A DNA stretch of 64,000 nt, taken from Fidelibacterota bacterium. GTDB taxonomy: Bacteria; Fidelibacterota; Marinisomatia; SCGC-AAA003-L08; JACNLC01. The notes below the pieces were generated by a model. The model worked only from the letters and a program-made list of their open reading frames with translations, did not search any database and was not told where the DNA came from. The position numbers and the translations under genes are program-made. Within the stretch, counting starts at the first letter, position 1. Each line of letters begins with the position of its first letter. Location: positions 1 through 64,000 of the forward strand of contig JACNLC010000070.1 of assembly GCA_014381725.1 (NCBI GenBank). Reading direction: 5' to 3'. Of the stretch, positions 51,223-60,958 are shown one piece after another.

Positions 51223-52179
51223 TTAGCAGTTTATTATCTGCGTTCCGGTTTTTCCGTTCAAGGCATCAATCGCCTTATCCAAAGATGTAATTATCGCCCG
51301 TTCGCCACCGGATTTTACGAATCGAATACACGCTTCCACTTTCGGCCCCATGCTTCCATCGGCAAATTGTCCATCACTGAGATATTTTTCCGCTTCAGCA
51401 ACCGTAATTTCGCTCAACGATTTTTGGTTCGGTTTCCCGAAATTCAGATAAACACATTCCACATCGGTGAGTACCAGGAAAATATCTCCGTTTACGACTT
51501 CTGCAAGTTTCTGCCCGGCCTTGTCTTTATCCACGACCGCTTCTACTCCGATGAGTTGACCATCTGATTGTTTCACGACGGGAATTCCGCCGCCGCCTGA
51601 TGTTATCACAATCACACGATTTTCCAAAAGAAGTTTAATCGCTTCCGCTTCGATAAGTCCAATCGGTTCCGGCGACGGAACAACTCTCCTCCATGATTTT
51701 TCCGCTCCCGGCTTGACTTCTTTGACAATGTATCCTTTCTTCTCTTTCAATTCCATCGCTTCCTCGGGTGTGTAAAACGGTCCCACCGGCTTACTTGGAT
51801 TCATAAAATCGGAATCCTTGTCATCCACCAAAACCTGCGTAATTACCGAAGTAATCGGAATTTCCCGCCCGTCCTTACGAAACGCATTCTGCAATTGATT
51901 TTGAAACATGTAACCGATTTCTCCCTGGGTCATCGCATCCACAACATCCAGCGGCAAGGGCGGCACGAGCATTTTGCTTTCTTCCTGTTGAATCAGCAAA
52001 TTTCCAGCCTGCGGACCATTTCCGTGTGTGAGAATCAACTTGTAACCGAGTTTGTTCATCTTCACGAGTTGTTCGCAAGTCAGCGCCACATTTTTGAATT
52101 GATCTTCAGCGGTGCCGACTTCTCCCGGCTGCTTGATCGCATTTCCTCCGAGAGCAATTATAATTAATTTTCTTTTCAT
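51223..52179 (-). CDS. arcC: Carbamate kinase
   Basis: IIIALGGNAIKQPGE, LTHGNGPQAGNL, RRVVPSPEPIGLIE, ITSGGGGIPVV. Confidence 0.95.
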   Translation of the reverse strand: MKRKLIIIALGGNAIKQPGEVGTAEDQFKNVALTCEQLVKMNKLGYKLILTHGNGPQAGNLLIQQEESKMLVPPLPLDVVDAMTQGEIGYMFQNQLQNAFRKDGREIPITSVITQVLVDDKDSDFMNPSKPVGPFYTPEEAMELKEKKGYIVKEVKPGAEKSWRRVVPSPEPIGLIEAEAIKLLLENRVIVITSGGGGIPVVKQSDGQLIGVEAVVDKDKAGQKLAEVVNGDIFLVLTDVECVYLNFGKPNQKSLSEITVAEAEKYLSDGQFADGSMGPKVEACIRFVKSGGERAIITSLDKAIDALNGKTGTQIINC

Positions 52180-52264
52180 ACTTTTCTCCATAAAAACCAC
52201 GAATGAACACTAAAATTCGCAAATAAAATCTTAGTGAAACTTAGCGCTCTTGGTGGCTAAAAAA

Positions 52265-53239
52265 TTACATCGTTAACGCCATCACCGCTTTTTGAGCGTG
52301 AAGCCGATTTTCCGCCTGATCAAAGACAACCGAATTCGGTCCGTCAAGAACTCCATCGGTAACTTCGATATTCCGATCTGCAGGCAACGGATGCATGTAA
52401 ATCGCATCTGGCTTTGCCATCGCTAAACGACGCTCATCGGCAATCCAATCACTATATTGCTCGGTGATTCGTTTGTCATTGGTTGGATCCGTCGTTGTCA
52501 ACATTGGTCCCCAACTTTTCGCATACCAAATGTCCGTGTCTTTCACGCCAGCTTCAAAATCGTCCATTATCTCAAAACTTCCGTGATGCTTTTTCGCATT
52601 TTCTTTCGCCTGATCAATGAATTTCGATTTCAGTTTGAACTCAGGCGGATGTACCAAACGGACATTCATTCCATAGCGGGTCATGAGCAAAATCAAACTA
52701 TTCGGAACACTTTGTGGTTTTGAGTAACTCGAAGCATACGCCCAACTCACAGTAATCGTTTTCCCGCGAGGATCGCCTTTTTTTTCTTTGATAGTTTGCA
52801 AATCTGCCAAAATCTGATGCGGATGAAATTCATCGCATTGCATATTCAAAACCGGCGTTCGGCTGGCTTCGGCAACCCAACGAATGTATTGATTCCCATG
52901 CTCCCAATCTACTTGACGAATCGCAATTCCATCGTTGTAACGACCGAGAATATCGCCGATTTCTTTAGCCGTATCACCGTGGGAAACCTGCGTCGTTTTG
53001 CTATCCAAAAACATCGCATGTCCACCGAGTTGAGCCATTCCCGCTTCAAACGACGCACGAGTCCGAGTGCTGGAAAAGAAAAACAACATCGCCAGAACTT
53101 TATCACGCAAATAAGCATGCGGTTCGCCCAAAGCCCTTTTGCGTTTCAAATCCATGGCAACATCCATAATCGTGTCGATTTCTTCCCGAGTCCATTCCTG
53201 AGTCGTAATCATGTCACGGCCGCGTAAAAATGTCTGCAT
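52265..53239 (-). CDS. Carbamoyltransferase, YgeW/ornithine carbamoyltransferase-like
   Basis: FFFSSTRTRASFEAGMAQLGG, SWAYASSYSKPQSVPNSLILLMTRYGM, MHPLPADR. Confidence 0.85.
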   Translation of the reverse strand: MQTFLRGRDMITTQEWTREEIDTIMDVAMDLKRKRALGEPHAYLRDKVLAMLFFFSSTRTRASFEAGMAQLGGHAMFLDSKTTQVSHGDTAKEIGDILGRYNDGIAIRQVDWEHGNQYIRWVAEASRTPVLNMQCDEFHPHQILADLQTIKEKKGDPRGKTITVSWAYASSYSKPQSVPNSLILLMTRYGMNVRLVHPPEFKLKSKFIDQAKENAKKHHGSFEIMDDFEAGVKDTDIWYAKSWGPMLTTTDPTNDKRITEQYSDWIADERRLAMAKPDAIYMHPLPADRNIEVTDGVLDGPNSVVFDQAENRLHAQKAVMALTM

Positions 53240-53248
53240 AATTTCCTC

Positions 53249-54202
53249 CTATTCTTGTGAACCAAGAACCAACGCTAAAAGTGCCATTCGCATGACAACA
53301 CCGTTGAACGCTTCCTGCCAGTATCGCGACCAGCGAGTGATATCCACATCCGCCGGAATTTCATCCATGCGTGGAAGTGAGTGCAACAGAATCGCATCTG
53401 ATTTTGCTTTTGTGGATAGCAATTCACGTGTAATTTTGTAATTAGACGGAGTCAAATCAACATCACCTGAGCGTTCATCTCTGGCTTTTGTATAATCCGG
53501 CTGAACGACAGGTTCAACCAAAATCACATCCGCATCGGCGATGGCTTCTTCAACATGTTCGGCTTCTTTGAAATTCAGATTATATTTTTTGATTTCCTTT
53601 TTAAATTCGTCGGTCATACTCATTTCCGGCGGTGATACGAATGTAATGGGACAATCAAACTGCGTCAGCCCGTGTGCCAGCGAATGCATCGTTCGCATTC
53701 TCATATCACCGACGGCTAGCCATTTTAATCCGTCAATCCGTCCTTTTTCACGATAGACAGTGTAAAGATCAGTCAAAATTTGCGTCGGATGTTCGCCCCA
53801 GCCGTCACCGCCGTTGATAATCGGCACAGATGACCATTTTGCTGCTTCGTGTGGTGCCCCTTGTTGAAAATGTCGCATCACGATCACATCGCCGTAGAAT
53901 TCCAGCATCTTGACAGTATCTTTGATTGTCTCCTGATAAAAATCACCGGCACGTGTCATTTTCGCATCTGCAAAACCTGTAACATGTCCACCAAGCCGAT
54001 GCATCGCAGCTTCGTGCGCCAATCTTGTGCGAGTGCTTGGCTGATAAAATGCCGTAACCAACGTTTTTCCCGCCAAAAGATCCGTATTTTGTCTATTTTC
54101 GGCATGATGTTTCAAGCGATCCGCCACATCAAACACTCTAAAAAATTCATTTCGTTCAAAGTCCTTAAGTGAAAGAATATCTCTTCCTGCAAAACTTCTC
54201 AT
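53249..54202 (-). CDS. Second carbamoyltransferase, aspartate carbamoyltransferase (PyrB)-like
   Basis: AFYQPSTRTRLAHEAAMHRLGG, WGEHPTQILTDLYTV, LHSLPRMDEIPADVD. Confidence 0.85.
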   Translation of the reverse strand: MRSFAGRDILSLKDFERNEFFRVFDVADRLKHHAENRQNTDLLAGKTLVTAFYQPSTRTRLAHEAAMHRLGGHVTGFADAKMTRAGDFYQETIKDTVKMLEFYGDVIVMRHFQQGAPHEAAKWSSVPIINGGDGWGEHPTQILTDLYTVYREKGRIDGLKWLAVGDMRMRTMHSLAHGLTQFDCPITFVSPPEMSMTDEFKKEIKKYNLNFKEAEHVEEAIADADVILVEPVVQPDYTKARDERSGDVDLTPSNYKITRELLSTKAKSDAILLHSLPRMDEIPADVDITRWSRYWQEAFNGVVMRMALLALVLGSQE

Positions 54203-54289
54203 TTTTATTTCCCTTTCTTTTTTAACTGCAAATTGACGCGAATAAACACTGATATTTTCGTGTAAACTCGTGTAATCTGTGGTTCATTT

Positions 54290-55579
54290 TCAGTTCATTT
54301 TATTCCAAATTAATTTTGCTTGTAATCTTGCTTTTTCCAAGATTTCAAATTCGTTTAAATCAACACATTTTCCGTTCCGAATTCGAAACTTACCACGAGT
54401 TATCACATCCGTGGGGTTTTCCAGTCCAAACAGGATATGCGCTGAAAAGTTTTCTTTGGTAATCTCCGTTTTTGGAGAATAATCGAAAAAAACCAAATCG
54501 GCTTGGTAACCTGGTTGAATATTGCCCAATTTCAAACCAGACAATTTACTTACAATTTGCGAATTATTTTCGAATAAAAATGCAAAATAATCCACATTTT
54601 TCTCCTTGTGTGAACTGCGAATCAGCACTCCTTCTTTCGCTTCGGATAGCATGCTCGCCTGCATTCCGTCTGTTCCCAATCCTACTTTAGTTTTTTCGAT
54701 GATTTCGGATGATAGAATTCCAACTTTGTTGTTCGCATTGGATGTTGGATTGTGCACAAGATTCGCTCCGGTTTTCTGCAGAATTTCCAAATCTTCCGGC
54801 AAGATGTGGATTCCATGCGCAACCAGACTTCTCTCATTCAACAATCCAAAATGATTGAGCCGTTGAATCACCGATGGATAGCCTAATCTTTTTGTGTATT
54901 CCTCATCTGCTTTGTCTTCGGAAACATGGATGTGAATTCCACAATCCGATTCTGCGATTTTCTCTAATGATTTATCAGAAAGCGTAAACGATGCATGAAG
55001 TCCCAATAACGGAAAAACATGAGGATTGTTTTCGTGTTTTTGTAATGTTCTCAAATTTACCGCCAAACCAGATTCGAAATATCCCTCACCGTTTCGGTCG
55101 GTAATTTCAAATGCAGGCGAGATATTGATTCCAAATTTCTCAGCAATTTCAGCGAGCATTTCGAGTGAACCTTCGGTGAAATTCGGACTGGAATGATGAT
55201 CAATAACTGTCGTAACGCCACATTTTAAACATTCCAATAATCCAGTTTCAAAAGACGCTCGAGTTGAATTTTCATCTAGCGCCAAATCCAGTTTCCACCA
55301 GATTTGTTCAAGAATTTCCGTGAAGTTATTTGGAATTTTCTGTGGAGGAGGCATCCCAATTGCAAGAGATGAATACAAATGGTGATGCATATTTATCATT
55401 CCCGGTAAAACCGTTTTTCCGGAAAAATCCAGAATTTCATCGAAATCATTTTCTTCAAGAATTCCAGAACCGACTTTCTCAATTTTATCATTCATAATTG
55501 AAACCCGACCATTTTCAATAAATTCTGGTTCACCGAATGGATTTACAATTCTGATATTTTTGATGAGTGTTTTTTTCAT
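54290..55579 (-). CDS. Amidohydrolase, second SsnA-like paralog
   Basis: TVLPGMINMHHHLYSSLAIGMPPPQKIPNNFTEILEQIWWKLD, HNPTSNANNKVGI, GLGTDGMQ. Confidence 0.87.
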   Translation of the reverse strand: MKKTLIKNIRIVNPFGEPEFIENGRVSIMNDKIEKVGSGILEENDFDEILDFSGKTVLPGMINMHHHLYSSLAIGMPPPQKIPNNFTEILEQIWWKLDLALDENSTRASFETGLLECLKCGVTTVIDHHSSPNFTEGSLEMLAEIAEKFGINISPAFEITDRNGEGYFESGLAVNLRTLQKHENNPHVFPLLGLHASFTLSDKSLEKIAESDCGIHIHVSEDKADEEYTKRLGYPSVIQRLNHFGLLNERSLVAHGIHILPEDLEILQKTGANLVHNPTSNANNKVGILSSEIIEKTKVGLGTDGMQASMLSEAKEGVLIRSSHKEKNVDYFAFLFENNSQIVSKLSGLKLGNIQPGYQADLVFFDYSPKTEITKENFSAHILFGLENPTDVITRGKFRIRNGKCVDLNEFEILEKARLQAKLIWNKMN

Positions 55580-57825
55580 GATTCTATTTTCTCCAACACA
55601 TTTTCTGGTGTCATCGGAATTTCATTAAATTCAATTCCAGTTGCATTGCTCACGGCATTTGCGATTGCGGCGGCTGTTGGAATAATAGCCGGCTCGCCAA
55701 TTCCTTTTGCGCCCCATGGTCCGAGTGGTTCTGAATCCTCTACCAAAATCGTCTCAACCTTTGCGGTATTTTGAGCAGTTGGAATCAGATAAGTCGAAAG
55801 GTTTTGTGTTACGGCTTTGCCGTGTTCATATTTAAAATTTTCTGTCAATGCCCAGCCGATACCTTGAGCCGTTCCGCCTTCTACTTGTGCTTGCAAACCC
55901 GCCGGATTGATCGCTTTACCAATATCGTGTGCCGCCCAGATTTTTTCCACCTTCACTATTCCAGTCAATCGGTCAACCCGCACTTTCACAATTTGCGTAG
56001 CATAGGAATAAGTAAAATACGCATCGCCAGTTCCCGTTTCCGAATCGTAATCCAACTCCGGAACATGCCACCAGCCGTTCGATTGTGTTTTCATCCCGTT
56101 TAGATGTAAATATCCGGCAATTTCCGAAAATGTAATTTTCCGCTCTGATTTCAAATTCTTTGCAAAACAGTTTTTGATTTCTATATTTTCCTGATCGCAA
56201 TTCAAAATTTCAGCACTCACTTTTTTTAAAATAGGAAGCAATTCTTCAGCGGCATTGCGGATTGCGTTTCCAGTCATCACGACATTCCTGCTAGCCACAG
56301 ACGGACCGCTATCCGGAACGTGAATCGTACTCGTCGGCAAAATCTCGATTATTTCCGTCGTTACGCCTAACGCTTGGGCTGTCATTTGAGCAACAACCGT
56401 TTCGGCTCCCTGACCCATTTCCACGAGTCCAAATGCAACCGAAATTTTTCCATTTTTCCGAATTTTAATGTTCACTCCCGCTCCGTCCAAATGCCAGCCA
56501 GCCGCACCGAGACAATTTCCATAATGGCATGATGCAATTCCGATTCCTTCGAGATAATGTGAATTATTATTGTTTTGGATGATATTGTTATTAATTCTTT
56601 CCGATGCGTTTTGAAGTGTCTCTTTTGCGCCAACACTGGATGTCAATTTTTGCCCTGTCATCGTTTCATCACCGACTTCGAGCATATTTTTCATGCGAAA
56701 TTCCACAGGATCGATTCCTAATTTTTTCGCCAAAATATCCATTATTCGCTCGTGTCCAAATGTCGCTTGTGGCGAACCAAATCCACGAAATGCGCCGTTC
56801 GGTGGGAGATTAGTGTAATATGATTTCGACCGAACTTTGACATTCGGAATTTTATACGGACCCATCGCCTGCATCGCAGCACGGTAAGAAACGACGGACG
56901 AGAGTGTCGCATACGCTCCAGCATTTTCTTCGAGCAAAATCTCAGCGGCAAGCAATTTTCCACTTTTGGAAACACCGACTTTGTATCGCATTTGGAACGG
57001 ATGGCGCTTGCTCGTGAGTTGCACATCTTCTTTTCGGGAATAAACCATTTTTACGGGTTTGCCCAATTTTTGCGCCGCAACCGCAACGCGAGCACAAAGT
57101 TCAGACGGAACATCTTCTTTCCCGCCGAAAGCACCGCCGGTCGGAGATTGCTCCACTTCGACATTTTCAAGCGGAATTCCTAATACACGAGAAACGGCTT
57201 TTTGAATGTAAAACGGACATTGAAGAGAGCCGAGAAGTTTCATTTTGTCGGTTTTTGGAAAGGCGATGCATCCCTGTGGTTCCAAGTAATAATGCTCAGC
57301 AACGGAAGTTTTGAAAGTTTCTTCGATAATCAAATCCGCATCGGTAAATCCGGTTTCGATATCGCCGCGAATCACTTGATGTTCGCAAGCGAGATTCGAA
57401 TCATGTAAAAATATTTCCGTCGCATTTCTGGATTCGTCAATAGTGAAATATGGAGATAACTCCTCAATTTTAATTTCCACAAGTTTCGCAATATCCCGTG
57501 CGTTTTGTGGAGATTTTGCGACGATCAAACCAATCACATCACCGACAAACCGCACAATTTTATCGGCAAAAAGTGGCTGATCTTCGATAATTACTCCAAC
57601 CTGATTTTCTCCGGAGATATCTTTTGCGGAAATGAAATCCACAAAATCCGGATATGATTTTGCTTTGGAGAAATCAATGCTCAAAATTTGCCCAAACGGA
57701 ATCCCAGAATAAACCGGAGCGGCGTGGAGAAAATTTTCATCGGGCAAATCGTCAAGAAATTTGGTTTGACCTAAAACTTTCTCCAAAGCGTCAATTCGTT
57801 TGTATGATTTGCCGATTTCTTCCAT
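55576..57825 (-). CDS. Molybdenum hydroxylase large subunit (xanthine dehydrogenase-like), set 2
   Basis: SPTGGAFGGKEDVPSELCARVA, NGAFRGFGSPQATFGHERIMD, LVEMGQGAETVVAQMTAQALG, WGAKGIGEP. Confidence 0.92.
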   Translation of the reverse strand: MEEIGKSYKRIDALEKVLGQTKFLDDLPDENFLHAAPVYSGIPFGQILSIDFSKAKSYPDFVDFISAKDISGENQVGVIIEDQPLFADKIVRFVGDVIGLIVAKSPQNARDIAKLVEIKIEELSPYFTIDESRNATEIFLHDSNLACEHQVIRGDIETGFTDADLIIEETFKTSVAEHYYLEPQGCIAFPKTDKMKLLGSLQCPFYIQKAVSRVLGIPLENVEVEQSPTGGAFGGKEDVPSELCARVAVAAQKLGKPVKMVYSRKEDVQLTSKRHPFQMRYKVGVSKSGKLLAAEILLEENAGAYATLSSVVSYRAAMQAMGPYKIPNVKVRSKSYYTNLPPNGAFRGFGSPQATFGHERIMDILAKKLGIDPVEFRMKNMLEVGDETMTGQKLTSSVGAKETLQNASERINNNIIQNNNNSHYLEGIGIASCHYGNCLGAAGWHLDGAGVNIKIRKNGKISVAFGLVEMGQGAETVVAQMTAQALGVTTEIIEILPTSTIHVPDSGPSVASRNVVMTGNAIRNAAEELLPILKKVSAEILNCDQENIEIKNCFAKNLKSERKITFSEIAGYLHLNGMKTQSNGWWHVPELDYDSETGTGDAYFTYSYATQIVKVRVDRLTGIVKVEKIWAAHDIGKAINPAGLQAQVEGGTAQGIGWALTENFKYEHGKAVTQNLSTYLIPTAQNTAKVETILVEDSEPLGPWGAKGIGEPAIIPTAAAIANAVSNATGIEFNEIPMTPENVLEKIES

Positions 57826-57891
57826 AATTCTATTGCATAATTTACGAAAATAGTTCCGTCAGATATACCTAAATTAACTTTAATTTACAGC
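57826..57891. promoter_or_regulatory. Divergent intergenic region between the hydroxylase operon (-) and accessory operon (+)
   Basis: 66-bp gap separating divergent gene blocks; no promoter motif assigned with confidence. Confidence 0.5.
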
Positions 57892-58611
57892 ATGGAATTT
57901 TACCAGATTATTGATAAAAACAGAGAAAATTTGAAGAATTCGTGCATCGCCTTGATCGGTGGCGGAGGAAAAACAAGTTTCATGCGACAAGTTGGTTTGG
58001 AACTTGCCAATTATTTTCAAAGGATATTGATTACATCATTGACGAAATCTGAATTTGACGAAAAAGTAATTTTACTCGATAAGATTTTCGGGAAACTGGA
58101 TTTTTCGGAAAATCCGCTTTTTTTGATGAAATTCAAGCAAAACAATCAAAAGTTAACTGGAATTTCAGAAATTGAATTAGAAAATATTTATCCATTGTCA
58201 GATATCACAATTTTCGAATGCGACGGTGCACAAAAATTGCCACTGAAAATTCACAACAATTTCGATCCGATTGTACCAACATTTGCCACACACACAATCA
58301 TCTTTATCGGAGCGGACGCGGTAAACACGAAATTATCAGATGGAAAAATTCACCGCCAAGAATTGTTCAAACAATTCTGGAGAATTAACGATAATTTTGT
58401 GCTCGATTGCGAATTTATCGCAGAAGTTGTAACCTCGAAAAATGGTTATCTTAGCAAAATTCACCACGACCCAAAATTGATTTATTTCGTAAACAAAGCA
58501 GATAAATTCCCTGAAAATGCGGAAAATTTAGCAAAATCCATTTTTCAAAAGTCCAATCATCCCACATTTTTCGGAAGTATTCACTCTGGATTTTGGGAAC
58601 AAATCCGATGA
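57892..58611 (+). CDS. yqeC: Putative selenium-dependent hydroxylase accessory protein YqeC
   Basis: P-loop-like CIALIGGGGKTSFMRQVGLEL; TIFECDGAQKLPLKIHNNFDPIVP; gene context. Confidence 0.85.
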   Translation: MEFYQIIDKNRENLKNSCIALIGGGGKTSFMRQVGLELANYFQRILITSLTKSEFDEKVILLDKIFGKLDFSENPLFLMKFKQNNQKLTGISEIELENIYPLSDITIFECDGAQKLPLKIHNNFDPIVPTFATHTIIFIGADAVNTKLSDGKIHRQELFKQFWRINDNFVLDCEFIAEVVTSKNGYLSKIHHDPKLIYFVNKADKFPENAENLAKSIFQKSNHPTFFGSIHSGFWEQIR

Positions 58612-59183
58612 AAATTTCGCTTATCATTCCAGCGGCTGGACTTTCGAGCCGTCATAAGGAAAACAAATTGCTACGGAAAATTGACGAAAAATTCGTGCTT
58701 GAAAAAACGATTTCCACATTCACAAGTTTTCCAATTCAAATTTTGGTTGTGCTCGGATTTCAATCTAAAATAATTCGCAAAATTCTCGAAAATGAGTTTG
58801 CAGAACAAATCGAAATTTTGGAAAATAAAGATTTCCGCAGCGGAAAAAGTTCTTCAATTCGTGCTGGGATTTCCGCTTGCGAAGATGCTGATTATTTAGG
58901 ATTTTGCAACGGCGATTTGCCATTTATCAGCAAAGAAACTGTGACAAAATTGTTGAATATTTTGGATATGAAAAAACCGTCAATTCTCGCTCCAAAATTT
59001 CAAAATCAAATGGGACATCCGATTTTTTTTGATCGAAGATTGTGCTCGGAACTTTTGCATATTTCAGGTGATTTTGGTGGGAAATCGGTCGTAAATGCTC
59101 ATCCGGAAACGGTTTTCGTGCCTGTTGATGATTCCGGCGTAATTATAGATATGGACAGGTTACTCGAAAATGAAAAAATTTAG
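58608..59183 (+). CDS. mocA: MobA/MocA-like nucleotidyltransferase
   Basis: LIIPAAGLSSRHKENKLLRKIDEKFVLEKTI, FCNGDLPFI, GHPIFFDRR; ATGA overlap with yqeC. Confidence 0.85.
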   Translation: MKISLIIPAAGLSSRHKENKLLRKIDEKFVLEKTISTFTSFPIQILVVLGFQSKIIRKILENEFAEQIEILENKDFRSGKSSSIRAGISACEDADYLGFCNGDLPFISKETVTKLLNILDMKKPSILAPKFQNQMGHPIFFDRRLCSELLHISGDFGGKSVVNAHPETVFVPVDDSGVIIDMDRLLENEKI

Positions 59184-59976
59184 CGACATCAAAATTTGGA
59201 TTCGTGGTGCCGGTGAACTTGGGAGCGCAACAGCACATTTGCTCCATCGAATAGGTTTTTCGGTTTTCCTTAGCGAATTAGAAAATCCGCTTGCAATCAG
59301 ACGACCAGTAACTTTTAGCGATGCGATTTTTAACGGATTTTCAGAAGTTGAAGGTGCTCGAGCAAAATTCTGTTCGATTTCCAAAATTGAGAAAGTTTTT
59401 TCCGCAGACGAAATTCCGATTCTAATTGATAATTCGGATTTAATGAAAAACGCCTGTTTTGAGATTTACATAGACGCCCGAATGTTGAAAACCATACAAA
59501 ACGATTCCCGAAATATCGCGAATATTTCCATCGGATTAGGTCCCGGATTCACGGCAAAAAATAACTGCGATGTCGTAATTGAAACAATGCGTGGACACAA
59601 TCTTGGTAAAGTAATTTGGGATGGTTCAGCACAATCCAACACAGGAATTCCAGGAAATATCGGAGGAAAAACAAAAGACAGAATCATCAAATCTCCTGCA
59701 AACGGCACAGTTGATTGGCTCGTTGATTTTGGTGAAATTGTGCAAAAATATCAAGCGCTTGGAAAAGTGGGAAATACAGAAATTTTGACAAAAATTCATG
59801 GGATTGTGCGCGGATTAATTTATCCCAAAGTTGCGATTTTGGATGGTATGAAAATCGGTGATGTTGACCCGAGAGGTACATCTGTCAATTTTCGTGCGAT
59901 TTCGGAAAAATCGAGGTGTATCGCGCGAGGAGTTTTGGAGGCAATTTTGATAAATTTGAAAGGTGAAAATGGATAA
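59170..59976 (+). CDS. yqeB: Selenium-dependent molybdenum cofactor accessory protein YqeB
   Basis: KIWIRGAGELGSATAHLLHRIGFSVFLSELENPLAIRRPVTFSDAIFNG. Confidence 0.9.
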   Translation: MKKFSDIKIWIRGAGELGSATAHLLHRIGFSVFLSELENPLAIRRPVTFSDAIFNGFSEVEGARAKFCSISKIEKVFSADEIPILIDNSDLMKNACFEIYIDARMLKTIQNDSRNIANISIGLGPGFTAKNNCDVVIETMRGHNLGKVIWDGSAQSNTGIPGNIGGKTKDRIIKSPANGTVDWLVDFGEIVQKYQALGKVGNTEILTKIHGIVRGLIYPKVAILDGMKIGDVDPRGTSVNFRAISEKSRCIARGVLEAILINLKGENG

Positions 59977-60958
59977 GGTTTTACTACAGAATATTCTGAA
60001 TATTAATTCTTCGCAAAATTCCGTGATTTGCTCGCAGATTGCATGGGAAGGCTCAGTCCCGAGAAAGGATTACCCTACGATGCTCGTCATGGAAAATGGA
60101 AAAACTATCGGTACAATTGGCGGAGGAAAACTCGAATTTCGAACCATCGAACAAGCCAAAATTGCGTTGCAAAATCAACAGATATTTATCAAACAATTTG
60201 ATTTGAGCGGCACAGAAATCGATGCAGAAATCGGCGTTTGTGGTGGGAAAACGACGATTTTAATAGAGCCATTTTCAAAAGAATTGAAAGATTTTTGGGA
60301 ATCTGTTGAGTTGGAAACACATCCACTTTTTGTGCTGACAGCAATCGAAATGGAAAATGAAATTCGTGTGGAAAGGACAAGATTAGATTCTTGCTCTGAA
60401 ATTCACTGTGAAATTTCCAAATTGTACGAATCGGCTCTGCGAAAAAAACAATCCATGTCATTTGAAAAAGACGGAAAAATCTATTTATTCCAACACATTC
60501 GTGGTCGTCCACAATTGCATATTTTCGGTGCTGGACACATCGGGAAAGCCGTTTCTGAATTGGCAAATTGGATAGAATGGGATGTGAAAATCTATGACGA
60601 TCGTAAACTTTTGGCAAATTCAAAACGATTTCCAAACGCTTTAGAAATATTCTACAAACGGTCAAATTTGAAGATTGCTGAGGATGATTTTGTTTTGGTC
60701 GCATCTAGAGAACACCGACAAGATTACGCAATTTTATCGGAAGTTTTGAGAGAAGATGTAAAGTTTATAGGACTTCTCAGCAGCCGTCGCAAGTGGAAAT
60801 TGATTGCGGAAAAACTCCAAAAAGACGGATTTTCCAAATCTCAGATTCAAACGATTCATGCGCCAGTTGGAATTGATATTTCTTCTGAAACTGTTCCGGA
60901 AATTGCGGTGAGCATCATGGCAGAGATGATTCGGCATCACGGGGAGAAAACAACATGA
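59963..60958 (+). CDS. xdhC: XdhC/CoxI family protein
   Basis: MVMENGKTIGTIGGGKLEF, HIFGAGHIGKAVSELANWIEWDVKIYDDR, LLSSRRKW. Confidence 0.88.
   Translation: MKMDKVLLQNILNINSSQNSVICSQIAWEGSVPRKDYPTMLVMENGKTIGTIGGGKLEFRTIEQAKIALQNQQIFIKQFDLSGTEIDAEIGVCGGKTTILIEPFSKELKDFWESVELETHPLFVLTAIEMENEIRVERTRLDSCSEIHCEISKLYESALRKKQSMSFEKDGKIYLFQHIRGRPQLHIFGAGHIGKAVSELANWIEWDVKIYDDRKLLANSKRFPNALEIFYKRSNLKIAEDDFVLVASREHRQDYAILSEVLREDVKFIGLLSSRRKWKLIAEKLQKDGFSKSQIQTIHAPVGIDISSETVPEIAVSIMAEMIRHHGEKTT

Noticed and set aside
54735-54760. GCATTGGATGTTGGATT in the amidohydrolase looked like another dispersed-repeat copy
   Set aside because: It encodes the conserved HNPTSNAN motif of this family, so the similarity is explained by the protein.
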